NCBI RefSeq assembly: GCF_011758655.1
Contig: NZ_JAAMPA010000001.1
Location: forward strand, 2,418,001-2,482,000
Source: Modestobacter marinus
GTDB lineage: Bacteria > Actinomycetota > Actinomycetes > Mycobacteriales > Geodermatophilaceae
Direction of reading: 5' to 3'
DNA: 64,000 nucleotides
Shown here: positions 7,966 to 16,934 of the stretch, piece after piece
How positions within the stretch are numbered: position 1 is the first letter of the stretch
Layout: the number at the start of each line of letters is the position of its first letter
Made by a program: the position numbers and the translations under genes
Notes under the pieces: generated by a model
What the model was told of the DNA's origin: nothing
The model's database searches: none
Seen by the model: only the letters and a program-made list of their open reading frames with translations

Positions 7966-8370
7966 TCAGGCAGCGGCCTTGGTCTCCCAGAAGATCTTGT
8001 CGATCTCGGCGATGTAGTCGAGCAGCTTCTGGCCCTCGGCGGGGTCCATGCTGCCCTTGCCGCCGGCGGCGCCGGCCTGCTTGGTCGCCTTGTTGAACAG
8101 CTCGTGCAGCTGCGGGTACTTCTCGAAGTGCGGGGGCTTGAAGTAGTCGGTCCACAGCACCCACAGGTGGTGCTTGACCAGCTCGGCCCGCTGCTCCTTG
8201 ATCAGGATGGCGCGGGTCCGGAAGACCGGGTCCTCGTTGCCCTGGTACTTCTCCTGGATGGCCTTGACCGACTCCGCCTCGATGCGGGCCTGGGCCGGGT
8301 CGTAGACGCCGCAGGGGAGGTCGCAGTGTGCGGTGGCCTCCACGGCGGAGAACATGCGGAACAGACGCAT
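7966..8370 (-). CDS. sodN: Nickel superoxide dismutase
   Basis: 134 residues. After removal of a 14-residue propeptide (MRLFRMFSAVEATA) the mature enzyme starts with the nickel hook HCDLPCGVYDP: His15 imidazole and N-terminus, Cys16 and Cys20 are the nickel ligands. The rest is the four-helix bundle of the NiSOD family. It converts superoxide to oxygen and peroxide in the cytosol as a hexamer. GGAGG lies eight bases before the ATG. The divergent gene at 8421 encodes the protease expected to expose His15. NiSOD genes are often repressed or induced by nickel-responsive regulators (Nur, SrnRQ); I see no recognisable operator in the short intergenic region. Confidence 0.97.
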   Translation of the reverse strand: MRLFRMFSAVEATAHCDLPCGVYDPAQARIEAESVKAIQEKYQGNEDPVFRTRAILIKEQRAELVKHHLWVLWTDYFKPPHFEKYPQLHELFNKATKQAGAAGGKGSMDPAEGQKLLDYIAEIDKIFWETKAAA

Positions 8371-8420
8371 GGGTGTGCCTCCGGGTTCGTGGGGATGGGT
8401 CTTCTGCGACCCTACCCGCG
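8371..8420. promoter_or_regulatory. Divergent sodN/sodX intergenic region
   Basis: Only 50 bases separate the two start codons, so the promoters must overlap each other or reach into the neighbouring coding sequence. GGAGG for sodN is at its left side. No perfect inverted repeat was found. Confidence 0.4.
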
Positions 8421-8798
8421 GTGATCACCGAGAACACGTCGAGCAGCGACGGCCCGGGCGGCGTCCCCGGGCTGCCGACCCGTTGGGTGCTGGCCCGGGT
8501 CGCCGGGCCGTCGATGTCGCCGACCGTGCGGCACGGGGACCGGCTGCTGGTCCGCCGGCTGCCGCCCGGGGCGGTGGTGCCGGCCGGCACGGTCGTGCTC
8601 GCCCGGTTCCCCGCGCGGCCGGAGCTGCTGGTGGTCAAGCGGGTCCGCCGCGCCGTGCCCGGCGGGCACTGGGTGGAGGGGGACAACCCGCTGGTCACCG
8701 ACGACTCCCGGGCCTTCGGGACGGCGGTCGTCGTCGGCCGGGTGGTGGCCCGGCTGCGGCCGCGCCCGGGGCGGCTGCCGGCTCCGCCGCCGGTCTGA
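8421..8798 (+). CDS. sodX: NiSOD maturation protease (S24/S26 signal peptidase-like)
   Basis: 125 residues. The S26 peptidase core is visible: the catalytic serine in VAGPSMSPTVRHGDRLLV near residue 30 and the lysine in ELLVVKRVRR near residue 75, with the closing motif GDNPLVTDDSRAFG. Unlike type I signal peptidases it has no membrane anchor, as in SodX, which is thought to remove the NiSOD propeptide. The GTG at 8421 is chosen because longer in-frame starts would run into the sodN coding region. In Streptomyces sodX follows sodN in the same direction; here the two are divergent. Confidence 0.85.
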   Translation: MITENTSSSDGPGGVPGLPTRWVLARVAGPSMSPTVRHGDRLLVRRLPPGAVVPAGTVVLARFPARPELLVVKRVRRAVPGGHWVEGDNPLVTDDSRAFGTAVVVGRVVARLRPRPGRLPAPPPV

Positions 8799-8819
8799 CC
8801 CGGTGGTGGGCGGGCCCGG

Positions 8820-9524
8820 TCAGCCCAGCCGGTCCAGCAGCGGGTCGACCAGGTCCCGCGCCCCGGTGTTGACGTAGAGCAGGACGACGGTCGCCACCAG
8901 GAACAGCGGCACCAGCACCGCCTTCTCCACGACCGCGCCGGTGCGCAGGTGCACCGGCGCGAGCCGGCTGCGCCGGGCCAGCCAGAAGACCGGGACCGGC
9001 ACGCCCTCCTTGGTCAGCCAGTCGCCGGCGATGTGGGTCAGGGTCCCGAGGGCGACGGCCAGCGGGAGCCACTGGGGGGCCGGGCTGTGGGCCAGCAGCA
9101 GCCACGCGCCGCCCCAGGAGAGGACGAGGTTGCCGATCACGGTGTTCTCCGCGCGGCCGGGGATGACGACGTGCAGCGCCCGCAGGGCCAGCCCGATCGC
9201 CAGCGCCAGCAGCAGCAGGCTCGACCAGCGGTGCCAGGTCGCCGCGGTGGCCAGCAGCCCGAAGGCCAGCGGGCCGAGGACGGCGTCGTGGGTGCCCCAG
9301 CGGTGGCCGCGGGCGATCGTGTTGACGACGCCGGAGGGCAGGTCGGTGAGCGGGCCCCACATCCCGGAGATGGTCGAACCGCGCTGGTCGAGGTCCGGGA
9401 GCATGGCGAAGCCGCCGACGGCGGAGACCCAGGCGACCTGGGCGACCGTGCCGTGCACCGGGACCCAGGGGAGGGTCGCGGCGCCGGCGGCCAGACCGGA
9501 CAGGGCGTGGGAGTGACCGAGCAC
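8820..9524 (-). CDS. Membrane-bound metal-dependent hydrolase (YdjM/DUF457 family)
   Basis: 234 residues. The N-terminus MLGHSHALSG and the motif LLPDLDQRGS (seen here as MLPDLDQRGS) with HRWGTHDAV give the conserved histidines and aspartates of the DUF457/YdjM family, and THIAGDWLTKEGV adds a further His/Asp pair. About five hydrophobic segments follow (~75-95, ~98-115, ~130-160, ~205-225). The family is an integral-membrane metal-dependent hydrolase whose substrate is unknown. It converges on sodX with 21 bases between the stops. Confidence 0.8.
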   Translation of the reverse strand: MLGHSHALSGLAAGAATLPWVPVHGTVAQVAWVSAVGGFAMLPDLDQRGSTISGMWGPLTDLPSGVVNTIARGHRWGTHDAVLGPLAFGLLATAATWHRWSSLLLLALAIGLALRALHVVIPGRAENTVIGNLVLSWGGAWLLLAHSPAPQWLPLAVALGTLTHIAGDWLTKEGVPVPVFWLARRSRLAPVHLRTGAVVEKAVLVPLFLVATVVLLYVNTGARDLVDPLLDRLG

Positions 9525-9647
9525 CTACTCAGCGTGCCGTCCGCCGGTCCCGGGGCGCTGGAGGCGCGCGGGACCCCCCGCCGCGGTCCGGCCGCACGGG
9601 TCCCGGGGGCCGTGCGCCGTCAGCCCAGCGGCGGGGCCGGGACGGCC

Positions 9648-9836
9648 CTACTCGTCGTCGTCGACGTCGTCCGTGCCGCCCCGGGCCAGCCAGGTGGCCA
9701 GCCGCTCGACCGGCACCTCGAAGTCGGGGTGCTGGTCGACGAAGGCCTGGAGCTGGTCGGCCAGCCAGGAGAGCGAGACCTCCTCCTCGCCCCGCCGGCC
9801 GGCCAGCTCCTCGATGCCGCGATCGGTGAAGTACAT
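9648..9836 (-). CDS. Small conserved helical protein downstream of kgd
   Basis: 62 residues, starting MYFTDRGIEELA and ending in an acidic tail (DDVDDDE). It is predicted to be helical, with no membrane segment or cysteine. It follows kgd by 23 bases on the same strand, so it is likely co-transcribed. I recognise it as an actinobacterial small-protein family (annotated DUF6104) that is often beside kgd. The function is unknown. G/C at third positions supports a real gene. Confidence 0.7.
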   Translation of the reverse strand: MYFTDRGIEELAGRRGEEEVSLSWLADQLQAFVDQHPDFEVPVERLATWLARGGTDDVDDDE

Positions 9837-9859
9837 CGTGCTGCCCCGCCCCGCCGGGC

Positions 9860-12800
9860 TCAGTCGGCGAAGGCCCGGGCGACCAGCTGGCGCTGCTCGA
9901 CCTCGTGCACCTTGGCCGAGCCCACGGCCGGGCTCGCCGAGGCCTTCCGGGACACCCGGCGCAGCGTGCGTCCGGCCGGCAGGTGTTCGGGCAGGTTGAC
10001 GGCCATGAACTGGGCGGCGCCCATGTTGGCCGGCTCCTCCTGCACCCACACGACGTCGGTCGCGTCCGGGTAGGCCGCCAGCGCCTCGGCGATCTCCTCG
10101 GCCGGCAGCGGGTAGAGCTGCTCGACCCGCAGGATCGCGGTGTCGGCGGTCCCCTCGTTCTCCCGCTGGGCGAACAGCTCGTAGCTGATCTTCCCGCTGC
10201 ACAGCAGGACGCGGCGCACCGCGGAGCCGTCCAGGGGCTCCCCGCCCACACCCGGGTCCGGCAGCACCGGACGGAAGTGCTCCTCGGTGAAGTCGCTCAC
10301 CGAGCTGACCGCGGCCTTCGCCCGCAGCAGCGACTTGGGCGTGAACACCACCAGCGGGCGGTGCACCTCCGACAGCGCCTGGCGGCGCAGCAGGTGGAAG
10401 TAGTTCGCCGGCGTCGAGCAGTTGGCGACCGTCATGTTGTTCTCGGCCGACAGCTGCAGGAAGCGCTCGATCCGGCCGCTGGAGTGGTCGGGGCCCTGGC
10501 CCTCCAGCCCGTGCGGCAGCAGCAGGACGACGCCGGAGCGCTGCCCCCACTTCGCCTCACCGGAGCTGATGAACTCGTCGATGACCATCTGGGCGCCGTC
10601 GACGAAGTCGCCGAACTGGGCCTCCCAGAGCACCAGCGCCTTGGGGTTGGCCACCGAGTAGCCGTACTCGAAGCCGAGCGCGGCGTACTCCGACAGCAGC
10701 GAGTCGTAGACGAAGAACTTCGCCTGCTCCTCGGTGAGGTGCAGCAGCGGCGTGTGCTCCTCGGCGGTCTCCCGGTCGATGAGCACCGAGTGCCGCTGGA
10801 CGAACGTGCCGCGGCGGGAGTCCTGCCCGGCCAGCCGGACGGGCACGCCCTGCATGAGCAGCGACCCGAAGGCCAGCAGCTCGCCCATCGCCCAGTCGAT
10901 GCCGCCCTCGCTGGCCATCGCCGCCCGGCGCTCCAGCATCCGCTGCAGCTTGGGGTGCACGGTGAAGTCGGTCGGCAGGGCCACGTGGGCGTCGCCGATC
11001 GCCTTGAGCACCTCGGGGGTGATCGCCGTGTCGACCGTGGCCTCCTGCGGCGAGCGCGGGTCCATGACCGGCTCCGGCGTGGAGGAGTCGCGGGCGTCGT
11101 GCGTCTCGGCGAAGGCCCGCTCGAGCTGCCCGCGGTAGTCTTTCAGCGCCTCTTCCGCGTCGGCCAGCGTGATGTCGCCGCGGCCGACGAGCGCCTCGGT
11201 GTACAGCTTCCGGACCGAGCGCTTGCGGTCGATGATGTCGTACATCAGCGGCTGGGTCATCGACGGGTCGTCGCCCTCGTTGTGCCCGCGGCGGCGGTAG
11301 CAGACCAGGTCGACGACGACGTCCTTCTTGAACTCCTGCCGGTAGTCGACGGCCAGCTTGGCCACCCGGACACACGCCTCGGGGTCGTCCCCGTTCACGT
11401 GGAAGACCGGGGCGCCGATCATCCGGGCCACGTCGGTGGAGTACAGGGTCGAGCGGGACTGGGCCGGGCTGGTGGTGAAGCCGACCTGGTTGTTGATGAC
11501 CACGTGCACGGTGCCGCCGGTGCGGTAGCCACGCAGCTGGGAGAGGTTCAGCGTCTCCTGGACGACGCCCTGACCGGCGAACGCCGCGTCGCCGTGCAGC
11601 AGCACGGGCAGCACGGTGAAGCCGCCCTCGCCCTTGTCGATCATGTCCTGCTTGGCCCGCACGATGCCCTCGAGCACCGGGTTGACCGTCTCCAGGTGGC
11701 TCGGGTTGCTGGCCAGCGACACCGCGACCTGGCGGCCCTCGTGCTCGAAGCATCCCTCGGCCCCGAGGTGGTACTTCACGTCGCCGGAGCCCTGCACGGT
11801 GCCGGGGTCGATGTTGCCCTCGAACTCACCGAAGATCTTGGCGTAGCTCTTGCCGAGCACGTTGGCCAGCACGTTCAGCCGGCCGCGGTGGGCCATGCCG
11901 ATCGCGACCTCCTCGATGCCGTGTTCGGAGGAGCTGACCAGCACCTCGTCCAGCAGCGGGATGACCGACTCGCCGCCCTCGAGGCTGAACCGCTTCTGGC
12001 CGACGTACTTCGTCTGCAGGAAGGTCTCGAACGCCTCGGCGGCGTTGAGCCGACCCAGCACGCGCTTCTGCTTGTCCCGGCTGGGCTGGTCGTGCTTGAC
12101 CTCGATCCGCTCCTGGAGCCAGCGGCGCTCCTCGGGGTCGGTGATGTGCATGTACTCCACGCCGACGGTGCGGCAGTAGGAGTTGCGCAGCACGCCGAGG
12201 ATGTCGCGGAGCAGCATCGTGCGCTCGCCGGCGAAGCCGCCCACCGGGAACTCCCGGTCGAGGTCCCACAGGGTCAGCCCGTGCTGGACGATGTCCAGGT
12301 CCGGGTGGGTGCGGACCTTGAACTCGAGCGGGTCGGTGTCGGCCATGAGGTGGCCGTTGCGCCGGTAGGCCTCGATGACCTCGATGACCCGGGCTTCCTT
12401 GTCGATCTGCCCCTCGTGGCTGACCCGCTTGTCCGGCACCCAGCGGACCGGCTCGTAGGGGATGCGCAGCGAGCGGAAGACGTCGTCGTAGAAGCCGTCC
12501 TGGCCCAGCAGCAGCTGGTGCATCCGGCGCAGGAAGTCACCGGACTCCGCGCCCTGGATGACCCGGTGGTCGTAGGTCGAGGTCAGCGTGATGATCTTCG
12601 AGACGGCCATCTCGGCCAGCGCCTCGGGGCTCATCCCCTGGAACTCGGCCGGGTAGTCCATCGCGCCGACGCCGACGATCGTGCCCTGGTTGGTGGTCAG
12701 CCGCGGCACCGAGTGGTTGGTGCCGATGGTGCCGGGGTTGGTCAGGCTGATCGTCGTGCCGGAGAAGTCCTCCATCGTCAGCTTGCCGGCCCGGGCCCGC

Positions 12801-13792
12801 CGGATGATGTCCTCGTAGGCGCCCCAGAAGGCGGCGAAGTCCATCTCCTCGGCCGCCTTGATCGAGGCGACCACCAGCGAGCGGGTGCCGTCGGGCTTCG
12901 GCAGGTCGATGGCCAGGCCGAAGTTGACGTGCTCGGGCTGGACGTGGGTCGGCTTGCCGTCCACCTCGGCGAACGCGCTGTTCATGTTCGGGAACTCGTC
13001 CAGCGCCCGGACCAGCGCGTAGCCGATCAGGTGGGTGAAGGAGATCTTCCCGCCGCGGGCACGCGCCAGGTGGTTGTTGATGACGATGCGGTTGTCGACC
13101 ATCAGCTTGGCCGGCACCGCCCGCACGCTGGTGGCCGTCGGCACGGTCAGCGAGGCGTTCATGTTCTTCACGACGCTCGCCGCGGCACCGCGCAGCGGCG
13201 TGCGCTTCGGTCCGCCGCCGTCCTGGTCGTCGGCGGCGCGGCCGGCTCCGGGCTTGGCGACCGGCTTGGCCGGTGCGGCGGGCTTCTGCTGCGAGGCGCG
13301 CTCGGCGGCCCGGGCCACGACGGTGCCCTCGGACCGGGCGTCGCCCTGGGCGGCGTTGGAGGCCGGTGCGGCGGCCTTGCCGTCAGCTCCCTTGCCGTCA
13401 GCGCCCTCGTCCGAGGAGCCCTTCTCGGCGGGGGCCTTCTCGGCGGGGGTCGTGCTGGCGGGTGCCGGCTTCGGCGCGGCGGGACCCGACTGGGACATCT
13501 GCGGTGCGACCTCTCGGCTGGGCGCGGGCGAGGCGTAGGTGGTGGCCGACGGCGCCGACCCGGCCTGGCCTGCCTCGGGCTCGGCCGGCTCGGAGGTGCG
13601 GTCCTGGCCGTCGGCGACCGGGCTCCCCGGCCGGTAGTCGGCGAAGAAGTCGTGCCAGGCCTGGTCCACGCTCCCTGGATCGGCGAGGTACTGCTGGTAC
13701 ATCTCCTCGACCAGCCACTCGTTGGTGCCGAAGCCCGCCACGGGGTTGGCGGAGTGGGCGGTGGACGGCTGGGATGAGCTCACGCTTGACAC
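9860..13792 (-). CDS. kgd: Multifunctional 2-oxoglutarate dehydrogenase/decarboxylase (Kgd, OdhA)
   Basis: 1310 residues. The actinobacterial fusion of an E2-type acyltransferase domain with a thiamine-diphosphate E1o enzyme. Residues 1-45 ([19 protein letters not shown]) are the conserved N-terminal helix; ~50-200 is an Ala/Pro-rich linker; ~200-430 is the E2 catalytic domain with the active histidine at His409 ([13 protein letters not shown]); the remainder is E1o with the ThDP site ([20 protein letters not shown]) and the [13 protein letters not shown] loop. It oxidises or decarboxylates 2-oxoglutarate in the TCA cycle together with the shared E2p and E3. In mycobacteria GarA inhibits it. 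Two in-frame GTG starts (13792 and 13783) are possible; GAAGAAGG stands upstream of the first. Length agrees with Kgd (~1230 residues) plus a longer linker. Confidence 0.95.
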   Translation of the reverse strand: MSSVSSSQPSTAHSANPVAGFGTNEWLVEEMYQQYLADPGSVDQAWHDFFADYRPGSPVADGQDRTSEPAEPEAGQAGSAPSATTYASPAPSREVAPQMSQSGPAAPKPAPASTTPAEKAPAEKGSSDEGADGKGADGKAAAPASNAAQGDARSEGTVVARAAERASQQKPAAPAKPVAKPGAGRAADDQDGGGPKRTPLRGAAASVVKNMNASLTVPTATSVRAVPAKLMVDNRIVINNHLARARGGKISFTHLIGYALVRALDEFPNMNSAFAEVDGKPTHVQPEHVNFGLAIDLPKPDGTRSLVVASIKAAEEMDFAAFWGAYEDIIRRARAGKLTMEDFSGTTISLTNPGTIGTNHSVPRLTTNQGTIVGVGAMDYPAEFQGMSPEALAEMAVSKIITLTSTYDHRVIQGAESGDFLRRMHQLLLGQDGFYDDVFRSLRIPYEPVRWVPDKRVSHEGQIDKEARVIEVIEAYRRNGHLMADTDPLEFKVRTHPDLDIVQHGLTLWDLDREFPVGGFAGERTMLLRDILGVLRNSYCRTVGVEYMHITDPEERRWLQERIEVKHDQPSRDKQKRVLGRLNAAEAFETFLQTKYVGQKRFSLEGGESVIPLLDEVLVSSSEHGIEEVAIGMAHRGRLNVLANVLGKSYAKIFGEFEGNIDPGTVQGSGDVKYHLGAEGCFEHEGRQVAVSLASNPSHLETVNPVLEGIVRAKQDMIDKGEGGFTVLPVLLHGDAAFAGQGVVQETLNLSQLRGYRTGGTVHVVINNQVGFTTSPAQSRSTLYSTDVARMIGAPVFHVNGDDPEACVRVAKLAVDYRQEFKKDVVVDLVCYRRRGHNEGDDPSMTQPLMYDIIDRKRSVRKLYTEALVGRGDITLADAEEALKDYRGQLERAFAETHDARDSSTPEPVMDPRSPQEATVDTAITPEVLKAIGDAHVALPTDFTVHPKLQRMLERRAAMASEGGIDWAMGELLAFGSLLMQGVPVRLAGQDSRRGTFVQRHSVLIDRETAEEHTPLLHLTEEQAKFFVYDSLLSEYAALGFEYGYSVANPKALVLWEAQFGDFVDGAQMVIDEFISSGEAKWGQRSGVVLLLPHGLEGQGPDHSSGRIERFLQLSAENNMTVANCSTPANYFHLLRRQALSEVHRPLVVFTPKSLLRAKAAVSSVSDFTEEHFRPVLPDPGVGGEPLDGSAVRRVLLCSGKISYELFAQRENEGTADTAILRVEQLYPLPAEEIAEALAAYPDATDVVWVQEEPANMGAAQFMAVNLPEHLPAGRTLRRVSRKASASPAVGSAKVHEVEQRQLVARAFAD

Positions 13793-13966
13793 GGGGTCGA
13801 GTGCCTTCTTCGTCGAGGGACGTCGTTGGACCGGGTGCCGACTTTACGCCCCCGGTCCCGGGGTGCAGCGCTCCGTCGTGACATGCCGCACGTGTCCCGG
13901 GTCACGGGCGGCTGTCGACCCGCGGGAAACGGCACCGCGCGGTCCGGTGCGCCGCCGGGACGGGCG

Positions 13967-14806
13967 TCATCCGGTCGCGCCCGCGGTGACCAGCATCTCG
14001 GCGAGCGAGTCGGCGTGCGGCGTGTCCCCGGTGGCCGCGGCGCGCTGCCGGGCCGCGGCCACCCGGGCGATGTCCAGGGCGGACGCGCCGTCGTGGGTGG
14101 TGGCGTCCAGGTCGGCTCCGGCGTCGATCAGCAGCCGTACCACCGCCGGGGCATCGCCGTCCGCGGCAGCACCGTCCGCGGCGGCACCGTCCGAGGCGGC
14201 GCCGGCGACGGCGGCGTGCAGGGGGGTGCGGCCGGTGGCCGGGTCCCGGACGTCGGCGTCCGCGCCGGCCGCCAGCAGCGCCTCGACGACCGCCGGCGCA
14301 CCGACGGCGGCCGCGGCGTGCAGCGCCGGGCCGGGCGCTGCGCCACGGTCCAGCAGCAGCTGCACCGTGCCCGCCCGGCCGGCCGTCGCCGCCCAGCTGA
14401 GCAGGTCGGTGCCGGTGGCCGGGTCGGTCAGCGGGACGCCGTCGTCCAGCGCCCGGGACAGCGTCTCGACCTCACCCAGGAACGCCGCGGATGCGGCGTC
14501 GACCGGGGCGCCCAGCTCGCGGAGCACCGGCACCAGGTGGGGCGTGCGGGTCAGGGCCAGCTGCAGGGGCGTGCGGCCGTCCTCGGTGCGGGCGGTCGGG
14601 TCGGCCCCGGCCTCGACCAGCACGGTCACCATCGGGGCCTGCCCGGCGAGCACGGCCAGGTGCAGCGCGGTCCAGCCGTCCGCGCCGTCCTGGTCGACCG
14701 CGGCCGACAGCAGGTGCGGCTGCTCCTGCACGGCCGCCCGGACGGCCTCCAGCTCGCCGTCGGTGACCAGCCGCCCGAGCCGGCGGGCGGTCATCCGACT
14801 CGTCAC
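13967..14806 (-). CDS. Ankyrin repeat protein
   Basis: 279 residues. About six ankyrin repeats are visible by the helix-turn-helix signature, for example GWTALHLAVLAGQAPMVTVL, GRTPLQLAL, GRTPLHAAVAG and GASALDIARVAAA, with the recurrent VLVEAGAD, LLAAGADADV and LLIDAGADLD ends. There is no signal peptide or membrane segment, so it is a cytosolic protein-binding scaffold. Between repeats there is a low-complexity insert (SDGAAADGAAADGDA). GTG at 14806 has GGGAG eight bases upstream; the ATG at 14794 is an alternative. It is 41 bases downstream of the ABC permease gene and may be co-transcribed with it. Its partner is unknown. Confidence 0.85.
   Translation of the reverse strand: MTSRMTARRLGRLVTDGELEAVRAAVQEQPHLLSAAVDQDGADGWTALHLAVLAGQAPMVTVLVEAGADPTARTEDGRTPLQLALTRTPHLVPVLRELGAPVDAASAAFLGEVETLSRALDDGVPLTDPATGTDLLSWAATAGRAGTVQLLLDRGAAPGPALHAAAAVGAPAVVEALLAAGADADVRDPATGRTPLHAAVAGAASDGAAADGAAADGDAPAVVRLLIDAGADLDATTHDGASALDIARVAAARQRAAATGDTPHADSLAEMLVTAGATG
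14158..14202. repeat. Three 15-bp tandem units in the ankyrin gene
   Basis: CGTCCGCGGCAGCAC is followed by two near copies. They encode the (A/S)DGAA-type insert and lie between two ankyrin repeats. A slippage-prone microsatellite-like tract is likely. Confidence 0.7.
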
Positions 14807-14847
14807 GCAGCCGCTCCCGGCTCCGCCCCGTCCCGGCGGGTGCGCAC

Positions 14848-15615
14848 TCAGACCACGTCCCGGCGGACGGCCAGCAGCGAGCCGAGCAGGGCGGCGGCCA
14901 GGCCGTAGCCCAGCAGCAGGAGGGCGCCCTGCCACTGCTCGAGCAGGTCCGGCCCCTCGAAGGTGGCCGTCATCGCCTCCAGCGCGCCACCGGGCAGCCA
15001 CTTGTAGGCCCCCGAGGTCGCCGGGATGCTGCGCAGCAGCGGCTCCACGACGAAGAGGTAGATCAGCGCGCCGACGATGGCGCCGACCTGGTTCTTCAGC
15101 AGCGCGCCCAGCCCGACCCCGATCACCGTGTAGATGACCAGCGCCAGGCCGGAGAAGGTGAGCACCTCGAGGTTCTCGCCGCTCAGTTCCGGTGCGCCAC
15201 CGCGGGCGTTGCCGTAGACCAGCACCACCGCCACGGTCACCGCACAGACGACGACCGCGTAGGGGACGGCCACCAGGGCGTAGGCCAGCAGCTTGGCGAC
15301 CACCACCCGGCCGCGCTGCGGGGTGGCGAGGAAGGTCGGCGTCGCGGTGCGGTGCCGGTACTCCTGGGTGATCCCGATGATGCCGAGCACCACCGAGATG
15401 ACCGTCGCGTTCGTGGCGAGGGAGAAGGCGAGCTGCCCGTACTCGGGGGAGTCCAGCGGCGGGAGCCCGCTGTCCGGGTTGCCGGCGAAGGCGGTGAACA
15501 GCGCCGCGAACGCCCCGGAGAGCAGGCAGGCGCCCAGCAGCAGGCCGATCCACACCCGGGTGGTGAACAGCTTCGTCCACTCGGCGCGGACCAGCCGGGC
15601 CACGACGGTGCCCAT
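14848..15615 (-). CDS. ABC-2 type transporter permease
   Basis: 255 residues. Six hydrophobic segments are visible (~21-43, ~75-95, ~118-140, ~160-182, ~188-205, ~226-246), preceded by the typical RAEWTKLFTTR of ABC-2 exporter permeases. The TGA of the ATPase gene and the ATG here share one base, so the pair is translationally coupled and forms one exporter. Substrates of such pairs (drugs, lipids, peptides) cannot be predicted. The YRHRTATPTFLATPQR stretch between helices is common in this subfamily. Confidence 0.88.
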   Translation of the reverse strand: MGTVVARLVRAEWTKLFTTRVWIGLLLGACLLSGAFAALFTAFAGNPDSGLPPLDSPEYGQLAFSLATNATVISVVLGIIGITQEYRHRTATPTFLATPQRGRVVVAKLLAYALVAVPYAVVVCAVTVAVVLVYGNARGGAPELSGENLEVLTFSGLALVIYTVIGVGLGALLKNQVGAIVGALIYLFVVEPLLRSIPATSGAYKWLPGGALEAMTATFEGPDLLEQWQGALLLLGYGLAAALLGSLLAVRRDVV

Positions 15616-16550
15616 CAGACGGCTCCCTGCTCGGAGGCGGCGGCGTACTGCTCCTGGCCGGCGGTCAGCCGGAAGTACACCTCTTCCAGACCGCTGGTGC
15701 GCGGCCGCAGCTCGTGCAGCTCGATCCCGCCGGCGAACGCCCGCCGGCCGATCTCGTCGGTGCTGAGCCCGGTGACCGTGAGCCCGTCGGGGGCGCCGTC
15801 GGTGCGGACGATCGTCGTCCCGCTGGTGCGCAGCAGGTCGGCCAGCGCGGTGCTCTGCGGGCTGCGCACCAGCACGCTGCCGGAGCTGCCGGACCGCAGC
15901 TCGGCCAGCGTCCCCTGGCGGACGAGCTTGCCGGCGCCGACGATCACCACCCGGTCGGCGGTCTGCTCCACCTCGGCCAGCAGGTGGCTGGAGACCAGCA
16001 CCGTGCGGCCCTGGTCGTGGGCCAGGTGGCGGAGGAACCCGCGCAGCCACTGGATGCCCTCCGGGTCCAGGCCGTTGGCCGGCTCGTCGAGGACCAGCAC
16101 GGCCGGGTCGCCCAGCAGCGCCGTGGCCAGCCCGAGGCGCTGGCGCATGCCGAGGGAGTAGCCCCCGGCCCGGCGCCGGCCGGCGGTGCCGAGCCCGACC
16201 TGCTCGAGCACCTCGTCGGCGCGGCCGACCGGCAGGCCGGTCGCGCGGCAGTACACCCGCAGGTGGTCGCGGCCGCTGCGTGCGGGGTGGAACGCCGTCT
16301 CCAGCACCGCGCCGACCTGGCGCATCGGCTCCGGCAGTCCCGCGTAGCGGACGCCGTTGAACGTGGTCGTCCCGGTGTCGGGCGTGATGAGGCCCAGGGC
16401 CATCCGCAGCGTGGTGGTCTTCCCGGCGCCGTTGGGCCCCAGGAAACCGGTCACCTGCCCCGGCTCGACGGTGAAGCTCAGGTCGTCGACCGCGCGCACC
16501 TTGCCGAACGTCTTCGTGAGGCCGTCCACCTCGACCCGGACGGGGTCCAC
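15615..16550 (-). CDS. ABC transporter ATP-binding protein
   Basis: 311 residues. Walker A is GPNGAGKTTT near residue 38, the signature is YSLGMRQRLGLA, Walker B is VLVLDEPANGLDP and the switch histidine lies in VSSHLL. This is the DrrA/CcmA-like subfamily with a C-terminal extension (~residues 215-311). No ATG or strong ribosome site is present; the GTG at 16550 is the only start that keeps the domain whole. It drives the adjacent permease. The long divergent intergenic region to the cyclase presumably holds its promoter. Confidence 0.88.
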   Translation of the reverse strand: MDPVRVEVDGLTKTFGKVRAVDDLSFTVEPGQVTGFLGPNGAGKTTTLRMALGLITPDTGTTTFNGVRYAGLPEPMRQVGAVLETAFHPARSGRDHLRVYCRATGLPVGRADEVLEQVGLGTAGRRRAGGYSLGMRQRLGLATALLGDPAVLVLDEPANGLDPEGIQWLRGFLRHLAHDQGRTVLVSSHLLAEVEQTADRVVIVGAGKLVRQGTLAELRSGSSGSVLVRSPQSTALADLLRTSGTTIVRTDGAPDGLTVTGLSTDEIGRRAFAGGIELHELRPRTSGLEEVYFRLTAGQEQYAAASEQGAV

Positions 16551-16787
16551 CGTGGCCGTTCTGCCGCTGCTGATCTCGCCCTCCTCGCTCCGCCGGCGGG
16601 TCCGGCGCCGGGGCCATCCAAGCGCACCGGCACCCCCCGGCGCGAGGACTTCACGGCCGGACCGTGACCGGTGACACCTCATGGCGCGCGAGTTCGGTAG
16701 GTTCCGCCCGGGTGAGCGGGCTCGCTCACCGACGCCAGGTCCAGCAGGCCGTGCAGGCGGCCGACCAACGCCCGCCGAGGAGGTCCG
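16551..16787. promoter_or_regulatory. Divergent region between ABC ATPase and cyclase
   Basis: 237 bases without a supported gene. GTGAGC and GCTCAC form a 6-bp inverted repeat at 16712-16729. GAGGAGG at 16777-16783 is a strong ribosome binding site for the GTG at 16788. I could not place -35/-10 boxes with confidence. Confidence 0.4.
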
Positions 16788-16844
16788 GTGAACGCCGCTG
16801 TCAGCGTCGTCGGCCCGCCGGCCGGTGGGCACCGCGCGGGCTGA
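16788..16844 (+). other. 18-codon reading frame ending in TGA, in frame with the cyclase
   Basis: A strong GAGGAGG site precedes the GTG at 16788. The frame runs 18 codons to TGA (16842-16844), then continues open without another stop into the cyclase. The downstream part translates to PRESLERLLLEGPRRYTRRQ before the next GTG at 16935, which looks like the normal start of the cyclase regulatory domain. It could be the true 5' end broken by a nonsense codon, a readthrough site, or a leader peptide. Confidence 0.6.
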
Positions 16845-16934
16845 GCGCTGCCGACGTCCGAACCGGGCCCCGACCCGCGCGAGTCCCTGGAGCGGCTGCT
16901 GCTCGAGGGGCCACGCCGGTACACCCGCCGGCAG

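Noticed and set aside
9905-13777. A 1290-codon open frame on the plus strand opposite kgd
   Set aside because: It mirrors the codon pattern of kgd (high G/C on the opposite strand gives long false frames), has no domain and no ribosome site. The minus-strand protein has clear Kgd motifs throughout.
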